This document shows, in pieces, positions 27,505-36,793 of a stretch of DNA of 64,000 nt; position 1 is the stretch's first letter; every line of letters starts with the position of its first letter. A program made the position numbers and the translations under genes. The stretch comes from BJGV01 sp964013575 (GTDB lineage Bacteria > Pseudomonadota > Gammaproteobacteria > Burkholderiales > Nitrosomonadaceae): contig CAXGWP010000001.1 of assembly GCA_964013575.1 (NCBI GenBank), forward strand, positions 1 through 64,000. The letters are read 5' to 3'. Below the pieces are notes generated by a model. The model was not told where the DNA came from, made no database searches, and was given only the letters and a program-made list of their open reading frames with translations.

Positions 27505-28644
27505 ATGAAAAATGATCTTAAGGCAAATTTTTTAGCCATTACATCCATGTTATTAATAGCGGGCTGTGCAACAACTCAATCGCCTAGCAGCAATAATTTT
27601 AATGCAAAGCAATTAAGTACCGCTAATTATGCTAAAAAGGCCGATACTTTTGTTATTATTCATGATGCTTCATCATCAATGGCCAGCAACTATATGGGTC
27701 GCTCTAAAATTGATATTTCTAAAGAGATATTATCAAATATGAACCAGACAATTCCTCAGTTAGATTTTAATGCAGGCCTCACAAGCTTTGGTAATGGAGC
27801 AAATGTACTTTTTGGATTAACAAACCATAATCGTGATGGACTAAATAAGGTAATTGCGGGTCTTACAAGTGCAAGCGGCCCTTCTCCTATGGAAGCAGCC
27901 ATCAAAACTACTAGCGACAAATTTCTAAGAGGACTTGGGCTTGGAAAAATATCAATGTTTATTATTAGTGACGGCATATCAGATGTAAGCAATTCAGGAG
28001 GAGCTAATGAAAGAAATGCTGCCATTACAGCAGCAAAAAAAGTTAAGGATCAATTAGGTGATCGAGTTTGTATTTACCCAATACAAGTTGGTAATGAACC
28101 TGGTGGAAAAGAATTTATGAGTAAGTTGGCTGAAATTGGGGGGTGTGGTTTTTTAACTAATCATAAATATATTAGTTCACCAGATTCAATGGCAAACTTT
28201 GTAATCATGACACTTCTTGGTCCTATAGAAGATCTAGCTCAAGCTAAAACACCTGATATTTCTCACGAGAAAATTACTTTCTCAGCTGATGCATTATTTG
28301 ATTTTGATGGGACCATATTAAAAAAAGAAGGGAAAAAATCTTTAGATAATTTAATAGAAAATCTAGGTAATAAAAAATATGATATGATTGTTGCTATTGG
28401 GTATACAGATCGTATTGGTAGTGAAAATTACAATAAGAAACTTTCTATTAAACGTGCTAAATCAGTAAAAAATTATTTAGTATCAACTCATAGTATTGAC
28501 CCTAATGATATTTATATAGATGGTAAAGGCGAGGCTGACCCTATCACTGGAACTAAATGTACTGATACAGGAAAAGACCTAAAAACTTGCCTTCAACCTG
28601 ACCGACGTGTTGAAATTGAAATTACTGGTGTGCGCCAAAATTAA
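27505..28644 (+). CDS. lipoprotein with VWA domain and C-terminal OmpA domain
   Basis: A 379-residue surface or periplasmic lipoprotein. The signal peptide ends in the lipobox LLIAGC, with lipidated Cys21. Residues about 47-240 form a von Willebrand A domain: metal (MIDAS) motif Asp54-x-Ser56-x-Ser58 in HDASSSM, and IISDGISD (154-160) as the later acidic loop. Residues about 255-375 form an OmpA-like peptidoglycan-binding domain: FDFDG, the loop YTDRIGSENYN with Asp302, and LSIKRAKSVKNYL with Arg317, the pair that binds diaminopimelate. So it could tether an adhesion-like or protein-binding domain to the wall. Partner unknown. A good hairpin terminator follows. Confidence 0.85.
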   Translation: MKNDLKANFLAITSMLLIAGCATTQSPSSNNFNAKQLSTANYAKKADTFVIIHDASSSMASNYMGRSKIDISKEILSNMNQTIPQLDFNAGLTSFGNGANVLFGLTNHNRDGLNKVIAGLTSASGPSPMEAAIKTTSDKFLRGLGLGKISMFIISDGISDVSNSGGANERNAAITAAKKVKDQLGDRVCIYPIQVGNEPGGKEFMSKLAEIGGCGFLTNHKYISSPDSMANFVIMTLLGPIEDLAQAKTPDISHEKITFSADALFDFDGTILKKEGKKSLDNLIENLGNKKYDMIVAIGYTDRIGSENYNKKLSIKRAKSVKNYLVSTHSIDPNDIYIDGKGEADPITGTKCTDTGKDLKTCLQPDRRVEIEITGVRQN

Positions 28645-28670
28645 CATATAAATACAAAGTAATGATTAAA

Positions 28671-28696
28671 GGAAGTTTGCTACATAGCAAACTTCC
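28671..28696. terminator. bidirectional hairpin between the VWA-OmpA gene and secA
   Basis: A perfect 11-base-pair stem (28671-28681 GGAAGTTTGCT with 28686-28696) and loop ACAT, 27 bases after the lipoprotein stop and 52 bases beyond the secA stop on the minus strand. A T/C-rich run follows on the plus side; on the minus strand the following bases are TTTAATCATT. Lying between convergent genes, it can serve both. Confidence 0.75.
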
Positions 28697-28748
28697 CTAT
28701 TCTTCTGAATCAAAATCATATTAGTCTACTAATAAGAAATAATAAGGA

Positions 28749-31478
28749 TTAGTTAAGCTTTCCACAACACTGCTTATATTTCTTACGAGATCCACATGGA
28801 CATGGATCATTACGACCAATCTTCTCACCTTTACGTACAAATGGCTGGCTCACTTCATTTTTACTCTTAGCACCTTCTTCATTTTCATCTAACGTACTTT
28901 CATAAGAAGCATGTTGATATTGCATATTAGTAGGTGAATGTGATATTTCAGACGCTGCCTCCACCTGCTTTTCATCCCTAATTTGCACCATCATAAGTGT
29001 CTGAGTAACCTCTGATTTAATTTCCTCCATCATAGCTTGAAATAAATTATAGGCTTCACGCTTATATTCTTGCTTTGGATTTTTTTGTGCGTAACCCCGA
29101 AGGTGAATTCCCTGACGCAAATGATCTAATGCTGCTAGGTGCTCACGCCAATAATTATCTAATGTTTGTAACATAACGGCTCGCTCATATTGACGCATAA
29201 CGTCTTCACCAACTATATCTACCTTATTTTGGTATAGATTATTAGCTTCTTCTAAAACTCGTTGGCTAAGATTCTCTTCATTCAACTCAGAATCCTTATC
29301 AAGCCATTCCTGAATTGGTAACTGTAATTGGTATTCAGAGATAAGAGTTTTTTCCAATCCTAGAACATCCCACTGTTCCTCAGCGCTCCCTAGTGGCATA
29401 TGGAAATCAACAAGACCATCTAACACTTCTTTACGTATTTCTTCAATAAATTCATAGGCATTATGTGACTCTAGTAGCTCATTACGCAATTGATAAAGAA
29501 CTTTACGCTGATCATTTGCTACATCATCATACTCAAGTAGCTGCTTTCGCATATCAAAATTTCGAGCCTCTACTTTACGTTGAGCGTTCTCAATAGCTCT
29601 GGTAACCCACGGATGCTCAATAGCTTCACCCACTGGCATTTTAAGACGCTCCATGATCTTTGCTACACGATCAGATGCAAAAATTCTTAAAAGTGAATCT
29701 TCTAATGAAAGATAAAAACGACTAGATCCAGGGTCACCTTGACGGCCTGACCTCCCACGTAATTGATTATCTACCCGACGAGACTCATGCCTTTCTGTTC
29801 CAATAATATGTAAACCGCCTAATTTCAAAACCTCATCATGACAAATCTTCCAATCCTCACGTACTTTTATAATACGATCGTCCTTAATTTCCTCACTAAT
29901 TTTTTTGTCTGCCTTAATTTTCTCAATCTCAGGATCAGGATTACCACCTAATACAATATCAGTACCACGCCCTGCCATATTAGTCGCAATAGTTATCATT
30001 TTAGGACGTCCAGCTTGAGTAATGATATTTGCTTCATTTTCATGCTGTTTGGCATTTAATAATTGATGAGGTAATTTATTTTTTTCTAATAAACGAGATA
30101 ACAATTCATTATTCTCAATTGAAGTTGTTCCAACTAAAACAGGCTGCCCCCTCTGATAACATTCTTTGGTTGCCTCAATAATAGCGTTATTTTTTTCTTC
30201 TAGGGTACGAAAAACCTGATCCATAGTATCATCACGAATCATTGGACGATCAGTTGGTATAATTACAGTCTCTAACCCATAAATCTGCTGAAACTCATAG
30301 GCTTCAGTGTCTGCTGTGCCAGTCATACCAGATAATTTGTTATACATACGAAAATAATTCTGAAATGTAATCGAAGCAAGCGTCTGATTCTCCTTCTGGA
30401 TAGGAACATTTTCTTTGGCTTCTACTGCCTGATGCAAGCCTTCTGACCAGCGCCTACCTGACATCAGTCTCCCGGTAAACTCATCTACTATTACTATCTC
30501 TCCATTCTGCACTACATAATGCTGATCTAGGTGAAATAGTGCGTGAGCACGCAATCCCGCATAAAGATGATGTATAAGATTAATATTAGCAGGATCATAT
30601 AAACTTGCTCCTGACTCTAATAACCCATCCTGAGTAAGAATTTTCTCAGCATTCTCAAATCCCGCCTCACTCAGTAAAACTTGTTGCGTCTTCTCATCTA
30701 CACTAAAATCTCCTGGAGCATCTTCTTTCTCCTGACGCACTAATTTAGGTATAAGCTTATTTATTCTTATATAAACATCAGTATTACCTTCAGCTTGACC
30801 TGAAATAATTAGTGGAGTACGTGCTTCATCAATAAGAATAGAATCTACTTCATCAATAACTGCATAATTAAGTGTACGTTGCACCCTCTCAGCAGGATCA
30901 TTAACCATATTGTCACGTAAATAATCAAAACCAAATTCATTATTTGTCCCATATGTAATATCTGCTGTATAAGCTGCCTGTCTTTGTTCAGGTTTCATAC
31001 TAGAAACAATAACCCCTACACTAAGGCCAAGAAATTTATGTATTTTCCCCATCCATTCAGAATCACGTTCAGCGAGATAATCATTTACAGTAACCAAATG
31101 AAAACCCTTACCATCTAAAGCATTAAGATATGAGGGCAGAGTTGCCATTAAAGTTTTTCCTTCACCTGTACGCATCTCTGCAATCTTTCCACTATGCAAT
31201 ACCATACCGCCAATTAACTGCACATTAAAATGACGCATCCCCAAAACACGTTTACTAGCTTCGCGCACTACTGCAAAAGCCTCTGGCAATAAAGTATCAA
31301 GTGCCTCTCCATCCTTAATACGTTGCCTAAATTCATCTGTCTTTGCACGTAATTCTGCATCTGTAAGACCTGAAATTGAATCTTCTAAACTATTAATCAC
31401 ACCAACAGTCTGGAAATATTGCTTGATCAGCCTGTCATTACGGCTACCAAATATTTTCTTAAAAACAGTATTAAACAT
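28749..31478 (-). CDS. secA: preprotein translocase ATPase SecA
   Basis: Motor that drives unfolded preproteins through SecYEG. The 909 residues are complete. Walker A reads MRTGEGKTL, the DEAD-box-like Walker B lies in VIDEVDSILIDEARTPLIISG, the second helicase domain has TNMAGRGTDIVLGGNP and RGRSGRQGDPGSS, and the C-terminus is the zinc site NDPCPCGSRKKYKQCCG, which binds SecB and phospholipid. There is no secM upstream; instead the leader has a terminator-like hairpin about 45-70 bases before the ATG. In other Betaproteobacteria an M23 peptidase gene commonly lies between secA and the DUF721 gene; here that space is empty. Confidence 0.98.
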   Translation of the reverse strand: MFNTVFKKIFGSRNDRLIKQYFQTVGVINSLEDSISGLTDAELRAKTDEFRQRIKDGEALDTLLPEAFAVVREASKRVLGMRHFNVQLIGGMVLHSGKIAEMRTGEGKTLMATLPSYLNALDGKGFHLVTVNDYLAERDSEWMGKIHKFLGLSVGVIVSSMKPEQRQAAYTADITYGTNNEFGFDYLRDNMVNDPAERVQRTLNYAVIDEVDSILIDEARTPLIISGQAEGNTDVYIRINKLIPKLVRQEKEDAPGDFSVDEKTQQVLLSEAGFENAEKILTQDGLLESGASLYDPANINLIHHLYAGLRAHALFHLDQHYVVQNGEIVIVDEFTGRLMSGRRWSEGLHQAVEAKENVPIQKENQTLASITFQNYFRMYNKLSGMTGTADTEAYEFQQIYGLETVIIPTDRPMIRDDTMDQVFRTLEEKNNAIIEATKECYQRGQPVLVGTTSIENNELLSRLLEKNKLPHQLLNAKQHENEANIITQAGRPKMITIATNMAGRGTDIVLGGNPDPEIEKIKADKKISEEIKDDRIIKVREDWKICHDEVLKLGGLHIIGTERHESRRVDNQLRGRSGRQGDPGSSRFYLSLEDSLLRIFASDRVAKIMERLKMPVGEAIEHPWVTRAIENAQRKVEARNFDMRKQLLEYDDVANDQRKVLYQLRNELLESHNAYEFIEEIRKEVLDGLVDFHMPLGSAEEQWDVLGLEKTLISEYQLQLPIQEWLDKDSELNEENLSQRVLEEANNLYQNKVDIVGEDVMRQYERAVMLQTLDNYWREHLAALDHLRQGIHLRGYAQKNPKQEYKREAYNLFQAMMEEIKSEVTQTLMMVQIRDEKQVEAASEISHSPTNMQYQHASYESTLDENEEGAKSKNEVSQPFVRKGEKIGRNDPCPCGSRKKYKQCCGKLN

Positions 31479-31510
31479 AAGATATAAATTTTTCTACTTA
31501 TTATGTAATT

Positions 31511-31546
31511 ATAAAAAATAAGGGGTGATACTCTCAGCCTCACCCC
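31511..31546 (-). terminator. terminator-like hairpin in the secA leader
   Basis: Read on the minus strand: GGGGTGA, an 11-base loop (GGCTGAGAGTA), TCACCCC, then TTATTTTTTAT. The stem is seven pairs, five of them G-C, in DNA that is otherwise very AT-rich, and the T run follows directly on this strand only. It lies 44-68 bases upstream of the secA ATG, with no gene behind it for over 400 bases. It could attenuate secA transcription, end a small leader RNA, or be the left-over terminator of a lost gene. Confidence 0.6.
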
Positions 31547-31961
31547 ACCACTACTAATTCATAGTTGATGGCCTAGATTTAAGCTTAATTAAATTTCTTG
31601 AAAAACTAAAATAGATTCAAAATCCTACTTTATACTATTTTTAAAATATAAATATGACCTAGTAGAATAATCTACATTTCCAATTTCTATTATTCCTTAT
31701 CTTTCTACAATTTTAATTAAGCACCTAGAGGCATGAAAATAATAACCAATAAAATCATTTCAATGATCAATAGAAGCCATATTACCATATTAAAAGAGGC
31801 CGCCAGAGTAAACCTTTATACCTATAACTTTAATAGATGGCCTCATTTCCACAAATAATTAATATTAATATATAACTCCAAATTCTCGTACAATATGTAT
31901 TATATTTTTTCCAAATACAATAAAATGGTTCTGAAAAATAAGAATCATATTACTATTTATT
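31547..31961. other. AT-rich divergent region between secA and the DUF721 gene
   Basis: About 415 bases with no recognised gene. It includes a GAGGCC/GGCCTC inverted pair about 37 bases apart (around 31795-31845), too distant and short to call. It must carry the DUF721 promoter and perhaps the secA promoter. The M23 peptidase gene often found here in Betaproteobacteria is not seen. Confidence 0.45.
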
Positions 31962-32420
31962 ATGACAACACATAAAATTAGTTTCTTTCTTAATGCCCTG
32001 AAGAATAACTCAGCTCATAAAGAGCTATTCATACACAGTGAAAGAATATCTGAAATACAGGAAATTTTTATGAAAGTTATTCCAACTGATTTTGTACAAT
32101 TTTGTTCTCTTGGAAAACTTACAAATAATAAACTAACTATAATAGTAGGAACTGGAACGATTGCGGCAAGACTTAAACAAATCATCCCATCTTTAATATC
32201 AAAATTTCATAAATTAGGCCTTATTGAAATTACTTCTATTCAAATTACTGTTCAAGCAAATTACTATACTTGTCATAGTCCTAACTCTTCTCAGAAAAAT
32301 CTAGAAATAAGCCAAAATGGCACAGAAAATTTAAACAAATTGGCTAACAATTTACCTATGTCCCCATTAAAAAATGCCATTATATCAATGCTAGAAAATC
32401 AGACCAATAAGCAGAACTGA
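31962..32420 (+). CDS. DUF721 (DciA-like) family protein
   Basis: A 152-residue protein. The segment IIVGTGTIAARLKQIIPSLI followed by EITSIQITVQ matches the DUF721 pattern (a strand, then A-x-x-L-R/K, then a helix and a closing strand). In Betaproteobacteria a DUF721 gene lies divergently next to secA, which supports the call more than the diverged sequence does. DUF721 includes DciA, which loads the replicative helicase in bacteria lacking DnaC, but whether this short betaproteobacterial type does so is unproven. The C-terminal 40 residues are low-complexity and Asn-rich. Confidence 0.65.
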   Translation: MTTHKISFFLNALKNNSAHKELFIHSERISEIQEIFMKVIPTDFVQFCSLGKLTNNKLTIIVGTGTIAARLKQIIPSLISKFHKLGLIEITSIQITVQANYYTCHSPNSSQKNLEISQNGTENLNKLANNLPMSPLKNAIISMLENQTNKQN

Positions 32421-32717
32421 TTGTAATTAACAAACCCTCATAATTATTTTTTAACTTTTATTTTCATTACATCTTAATTAAATAATTTTTTAATACCTAT
32501 TAAGAAGTTAACAGATAACTACAATAAAGGTTCTAACCAAATGAAAACTATTCGCATTAAAATATAACCAATTACAGCGGCCTCTATAGTATTCCAATGA
32601 ATTTTGCACTGTGCTAAAATTATGTATTCATAAATAGGTAAACAATTCCTCCAGTTAACTATCAAAGATAAACACTTACAAAATTGTGATGTAGATACAT
32701 GACAATGTCCTATAAGG
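32421..32717. other. AT-rich spacer before tRNA-Phe
   Basis: Nearly 300 bases with no ORF of note. Two T-rich stretches near 32445-32460 and 32485-32495 follow the DUF721 gene, without a stable stem in front of them. It presumably carries the tRNA promoter; no convincing -35/-10 pair was found by eye. Confidence 0.4.
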
Positions 32718-32793
<76 letters not shown>

Positions 32794-33069
32794 TGTATAA
32801 TGGTCACTACGATATAATATTGTTCCTATTTGACTATTTAATAGAATAAAACCTTGGCTCTTAATCAGTAACTACTGGCAAGTAAAATATAAAATAAATC
32901 TTATTACTATACATTTAAGGTGGATATTTAAATGTTAAATTATTACCTATCTATATAAGTCCTATTTTTTAAGATTTGTAATTTTTTCTACTTTGATAGA
33001 ATTAAAGCTATTGAAATACTATAATTAGATGTTTTCCATATTCTTTACCAGTTATTTACATAATTAACT

Positions 33070-34323
33070 ATGGAATTATTAGCATTTGGCATTAATCATC
33101 AAACTGCACCCATTGATGTTCGTGAACAAGTCGTATTCTCGGATGATTCAATGGAGAGTGCATTACATGATCTAACTAGTCATGATGCAGTAAAGGAAGC
33201 AGCAATTATTTCCACTTGTAATCGTACAGAGGTCTATTGTAGTACAAACCAGCCAGAAGAAATAACACATTGGTTAGCAAGTTTTCATCAGATACAAATA
33301 CGTGAATTAGAGCCTTACCTTTATGCTCTTCCTCGTGAGCATGCAGTAAAACATGCCTTCAGAGTTGCAAGCGGACTAGATTCAATGGTACTGGGTGAAC
33401 CGCAAATACTTGGCCAGCTAAAAAATGCTGTAAAATTTGCAGAACTTGCTGGCACACTAGGACTACTATTACACAAGCTTTTTCAAAGAACCTTCTTTGT
33501 TGCAAAAGAAGTACGAACATCTACTGAAATTGGAGCTAACTCTGTTTCAATGGCTGCTGCTGCAACACAGCTAGCAGAAAGAATTTTTGGAGATATTAGT
33601 GAACAGCGCGTACTTCTTATTGGAGCAGGAGAAATGATCGAACTATGTGCTGGTAGCTTCTCAGCGCGCAACCCAAAAAGTATAACTGTAGCTAACCGTA
33701 CTACAGAGCATACTCAAGCTTTAGCAAGTCAATTTAATGCTCAATCAATTACCTTAAATGAACTTCCTGAACAACTTGCTCTTCATGATATTGTCGTAAC
33801 TTCTACAGCAAGTCCACTTCCAATACTTGGGAAGGGAATGATGGAGAGAGCAATTAAAAAACGTAAGCATCGTCCAATTTTTATGGTGGACCTAGCTGTA
33901 CCACGGGATGTTGAGCCAGAAGTATTAGAGCTTGATGATGTGTTTCTTTATACTGTAGATGATCTCTCAGAGATTGTGCAAGAAGGATTAGATTCACGAC
34001 AAGGTGCAGTAGCTCAGGCCGAAGCTATTATTGATTCAAATGTTATTAATTTTATGCATTGGCTAAAATCTCGTGAATTAGTTCCCACTATTCGAGCATT
34101 ACGTAGTCAAGCAGAAAATTATCGCCAATATGAACTTGAACGTGCAATTAAACTTTTGGCAAAAGGAGGAGATCCAAATAAAATTATGGAATTATTAAGC
34201 AAGAGTCTCACCAATAAACTCTTACACTCGCCCTCCGATGTACTAAACCATGCTTCAATAGATGAACGAGATAAACTAGTAGATATGGTAAACCGGCTCT
34301 ATCAACTTGATCGTATAGAATGA
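33070..34323 (+). CDS. hemA: glutamyl-tRNA reductase
   Basis: Reduces glutamyl-tRNA(Glu) to glutamate-1-semialdehyde with NADPH, the first committed step of C5 heme synthesis; hemL in this window does the next step. The 417 residues have the start MELLAFGINHQTAP, the nucleophile Cys50 in STCNRTEVY, GLDSMVLGEPQILGQLK, and the NADPH loop LIGAGEMIELC. A C-terminal dimerisation helix follows. The stop overlaps the prfA start (ATGA at 34320-34323), the usual hemA-prfA-prmC arrangement. Confidence 0.97.
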   Translation: MELLAFGINHQTAPIDVREQVVFSDDSMESALHDLTSHDAVKEAAIISTCNRTEVYCSTNQPEEITHWLASFHQIQIRELEPYLYALPREHAVKHAFRVASGLDSMVLGEPQILGQLKNAVKFAELAGTLGLLLHKLFQRTFFVAKEVRTSTEIGANSVSMAAAATQLAERIFGDISEQRVLLIGAGEMIELCAGSFSARNPKSITVANRTTEHTQALASQFNAQSITLNELPEQLALHDIVVTSTASPLPILGKGMMERAIKKRKHRPIFMVDLAVPRDVEPEVLELDDVFLYTVDDLSEIVQEGLDSRQGAVAQAEAIIDSNVINFMHWLKSRELVPTIRALRSQAENYRQYELERAIKLLAKGGDPNKIMELLSKSLTNKLLHSPSDVLNHASIDERDKLVDMVNRLYQLDRIE

Positions 34324-35396
34324 ACCAGGGCATTACTACTAAGCTCATACAGTTGAGCAAACGCCTTGAAGAATTAAACCGCCTACTAAGTAATGAGGAC
34401 ATAACCTCTAATCTCGACAACTACCGAAAGCTCACTCGCGAACATGCCGAGATTATACCTATAGTTGAACTATATCAATCATACCAACTTAGTGAAAGTG
34501 ACATACAAGCTGCACAAGAAATGACTGCTGATGTTGAAATGCGTGAGTTTGCTGATGCTGAAATTCGTAGTGGAAAAGAAAAACTTACAAAAATAGAGCT
34601 TGAATTACAGAAATTACTACTTCCTAAGGACCCAAATGATGGAAACAATATTTTCCTAGAAATTCGTGCTGGTACAGGAGGGGATGAATCAGCACTATTT
34701 GCTGGGGATTTATTTCGTATGTACGCTCGTTTTGCTGAACGTGAAAACTGGCAAGTAGAAGTTATCTCACAGAGTCTTTCTGAAGTTGGTGGATATAAAG
34801 AAATTATTGCTCAAATATCAGGAAAAGGAGCCTACTCTAAACTTAAATTTGAATCAGGAGGCCATAGAGTACAGCGTGTACCCTCTACAGAAACCCAAGG
34901 TCGTATCCACACTTCTGCCTGTACAGTTGCAGTTCTACCAGAAACAAATGAGATATCAGATATAGTATTAAACCCTTCTGAGATAAGAATTGATACCTAT
35001 CGCGCATCTGGAGCAGGAGGCCAGCACATAAATAAAACTGATTCAGCAGTTCGAATTACACATATTCCTACAGGTATTGTAGTGGAATGCCAAGATGGAC
35101 GCTCACAACACAAGAATAAAGCGCAGGCAATGAGTGTTCTAGTTGCAAGAATACGTGATAAACAAATAAATGAGCAGCAAGCTAAACAAGCTGCCACCCG
35201 CAAATTATTAATTGGTAGCGGGGACCGCTCAGAAAGAATCCGCACTTACAATTTTCCTCAAGGACGCATATCTGACCACCGTATAAATCTTACACTTTAT
35301 AAGATAGAACAAATAATGGATGGAGATTTAAATGAGCTATGCTCTAAACTAGCATCAGAGCATCAAGCAGAACAGTTAGCAGCAATGGGAGAATAA
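34320..35396 (+). CDS. prfA: peptide chain release factor 1
   Basis: Recognises UAA and UAG stops and triggers peptide release. The 358 residues carry the PxT stop-reading tripeptide (Pro188-Ser-Thr190 in RVPSTETQGRIH) and the catalytic GGQ at 233-235 in GAGGQHINKTDSAVR. The Gln235 is methylated by PrmC, whose gene lies 77 bases downstream. Overlaps hemA by four bases. Length is normal. Confidence 0.98.
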   Translation: MNQGITTKLIQLSKRLEELNRLLSNEDITSNLDNYRKLTREHAEIIPIVELYQSYQLSESDIQAAQEMTADVEMREFADAEIRSGKEKLTKIELELQKLLLPKDPNDGNNIFLEIRAGTGGDESALFAGDLFRMYARFAERENWQVEVISQSLSEVGGYKEIIAQISGKGAYSKLKFESGGHRVQRVPSTETQGRIHTSACTVAVLPETNEISDIVLNPSEIRIDTYRASGAGGQHINKTDSAVRITHIPTGIVVECQDGRSQHKNKAQAMSVLVARIRDKQINEQQAKQAATRKLLIGSGDRSERIRTYNFPQGRISDHRINLTLYKIEQIMDGDLNELCSKLASEHQAEQLAAMGE

Positions 35397-35473
35397 AAAA
35401 TTACCCTAGCATGATTTAAACTATATCATTTAATGATAATTATAGTCCTATATGTTAAATCTAATACCAAAAA

Positions 35474-36325
35474 ATGGATTTTGAAATACACAAAAAAATT
35501 ACAATTAAAGATATATTAAGAAAAGCGCGAGCTCTTATTCCTTATAATGAAGCACAAATAATATTACAAGGTGTACTTAAAATAAATCATGCATACTTAA
35601 TCTCTCACCCAGACCAGTATATAACTTTAATTCAAATACATAAATTCCTATCATTAGTTAAACGACGTGCCCATGGAGAACCAATTGCATATATCCAAGG
35701 TGAACGTGAATTTTATAGTGTAATATTTAAAGTTAACCCGGCCGTATTGATTCCCAGACCAGAAACTGAACTATTAGTAGATCTAGCACTAGAAAAAATT
35801 TCATTAAATACACCCTATAAAATATTAGACCTAGGTACTGGTTGTGGAATAATAGCTATTTCTATTGCAAAGCATCGTCCACTATCCTGTATTACAGCAA
35901 TAGATAATTCAATGGATGCAATATATGTAGCTAAAAAAAATGCAAAATCTCTAGACACAAATAACATTAATATTTTTAAGAGTAATTGGTTTGATAAAAT
36001 AAAGGAAAAGAAATTTGATCTAATTGTTTCAAACCCGCCCTATGTTGCTCTTGATGACCCCTATCTAGACCGAGAGGTCTTAAATTTTGAACCAAGGTTA
36101 GCTCTTATAGCTGGGAAAGATGGAATGGAATGTATCCGAAAGATCATTACCACAGCAACTTCTCATATTCATGCTGAAGGATGGCTACTATTAGAACATG
36201 GCTATAATCAAGCTAATATTTGTAGAAGATTATTGAAAAATGCAGGATTCAGTAATATCTTCTCTCACCCCGATTTATCAGGAATATTAAGAGTCAGCGG
36301 CGGAAGATATACACAAAATTTTTAA
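35474..36325 (+). CDS. prmC: peptide chain release factor N(5)-glutamine methyltransferase
   Basis: Methylates the GGQ glutamine of release factors using S-adenosylmethionine. The 283 residues show an N-terminal helical domain, RRAHGEPIAYIQGEREFY (substrate contact), VLIPRPETELLVDLAL, the SAM loop ILDLGTGCGIIAISIA and the catalytic LIVSNPPYVA (NPPY). All match PrmC. It follows prfA, its substrate gene, with a 77-base spacer. Confidence 0.96.
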   Translation: MDFEIHKKITIKDILRKARALIPYNEAQIILQGVLKINHAYLISHPDQYITLIQIHKFLSLVKRRAHGEPIAYIQGEREFYSVIFKVNPAVLIPRPETELLVDLALEKISLNTPYKILDLGTGCGIIAISIAKHRPLSCITAIDNSMDAIYVAKKNAKSLDTNNINIFKSNWFDKIKEKKFDLIVSNPPYVALDDPYLDREVLNFEPRLALIAGKDGMECIRKIITTATSHIHAEGWLLLEHGYNQANICRRLLKNAGFSNIFSHPDLSGILRVSGGRYTQNF

Positions 36326-36444
36326 AAAAACTGATAAAATATCTCAACAAACTATTCCAATTTATTTGAAAAAATATTTAGAAAAATCCTAAGAACTATC
36401 TTAATATATAAATTAATAACCTTAAATTTTATAGAAGGGTCGAT

Positions 36445-36753
36445 ATGAATACACAAGAAATTATAAAAAAACAAATAACCTCTAACTATATTGTTCTTTA
36501 CATGAAAGGGACACCTGAAAACCCACAATGTGGCTTCTCAGCACATGCAGTAAAAATACTTAATGCTTGTGGAGAAAATAATATTTTTACTATTGATGTC
36601 CTTTTGGATCCAGAAATTAGGCAGGGTATTAAAGATTATTCAAACTGGCCTACTATCCCCCAACTCTATATCAATGGTAATTTTATTGGGGGATCAGATA
36701 TCATAGAAGAAATGTATAAGAATGGAGAATTACAAGAATTAATAAAACAATAA
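36445..36753 (+). CDS. grxD: monothiol glutaredoxin, Grx4 type
   Basis: Small carrier of iron-sulphur clusters, 102 residues. The monothiol motif CGFS (Cys29-Ser32) sits in KGTPENPQCGFSAH; NWPTIPQLYINGNFIGGSDI is the glutathione-binding region with the cis-Pro. Cytosolic. Near prmC, about 120 bases downstream, as in many Betaproteobacteria. Convergent with the YqaA gene. Confidence 0.95.
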   Translation: MNTQEIIKKQITSNYIVLYMKGTPENPQCGFSAHAVKILNACGENNIFTIDVLLDPEIRQGIKDYSNWPTIPQLYINGNFIGGSDIIEEMYKNGELQELIKQ

Positions 36754-36793
36754 AATGCGATACTTAATCATATAAAATTAAATAACTTAATAA

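Noticed and set aside
27294..27548. 84-codon minus-strand frame before the VWA-OmpA gene
   Set aside because: Overlaps the start of a well-supported lipoprotein gene and its content is low-complexity.
31522..31546. TPP-riboswitch-like wording (GGGGTG...GGCTGAGA...ACCCC) on the minus strand before secA
   Set aside because: The following CCTGAT and GGATAATGCCAGCG-type parts are absent, secA is not a thiamine gene, and the T run directly after the stem fits a plain terminator.
35429..35447. Fur-box-like sequence (about 14 of 19 by eye) upstream of prmC
   Set aside because: The consensus is AT-rich and this DNA is too; such matches arise by chance and prmC is not an expected Fur target.
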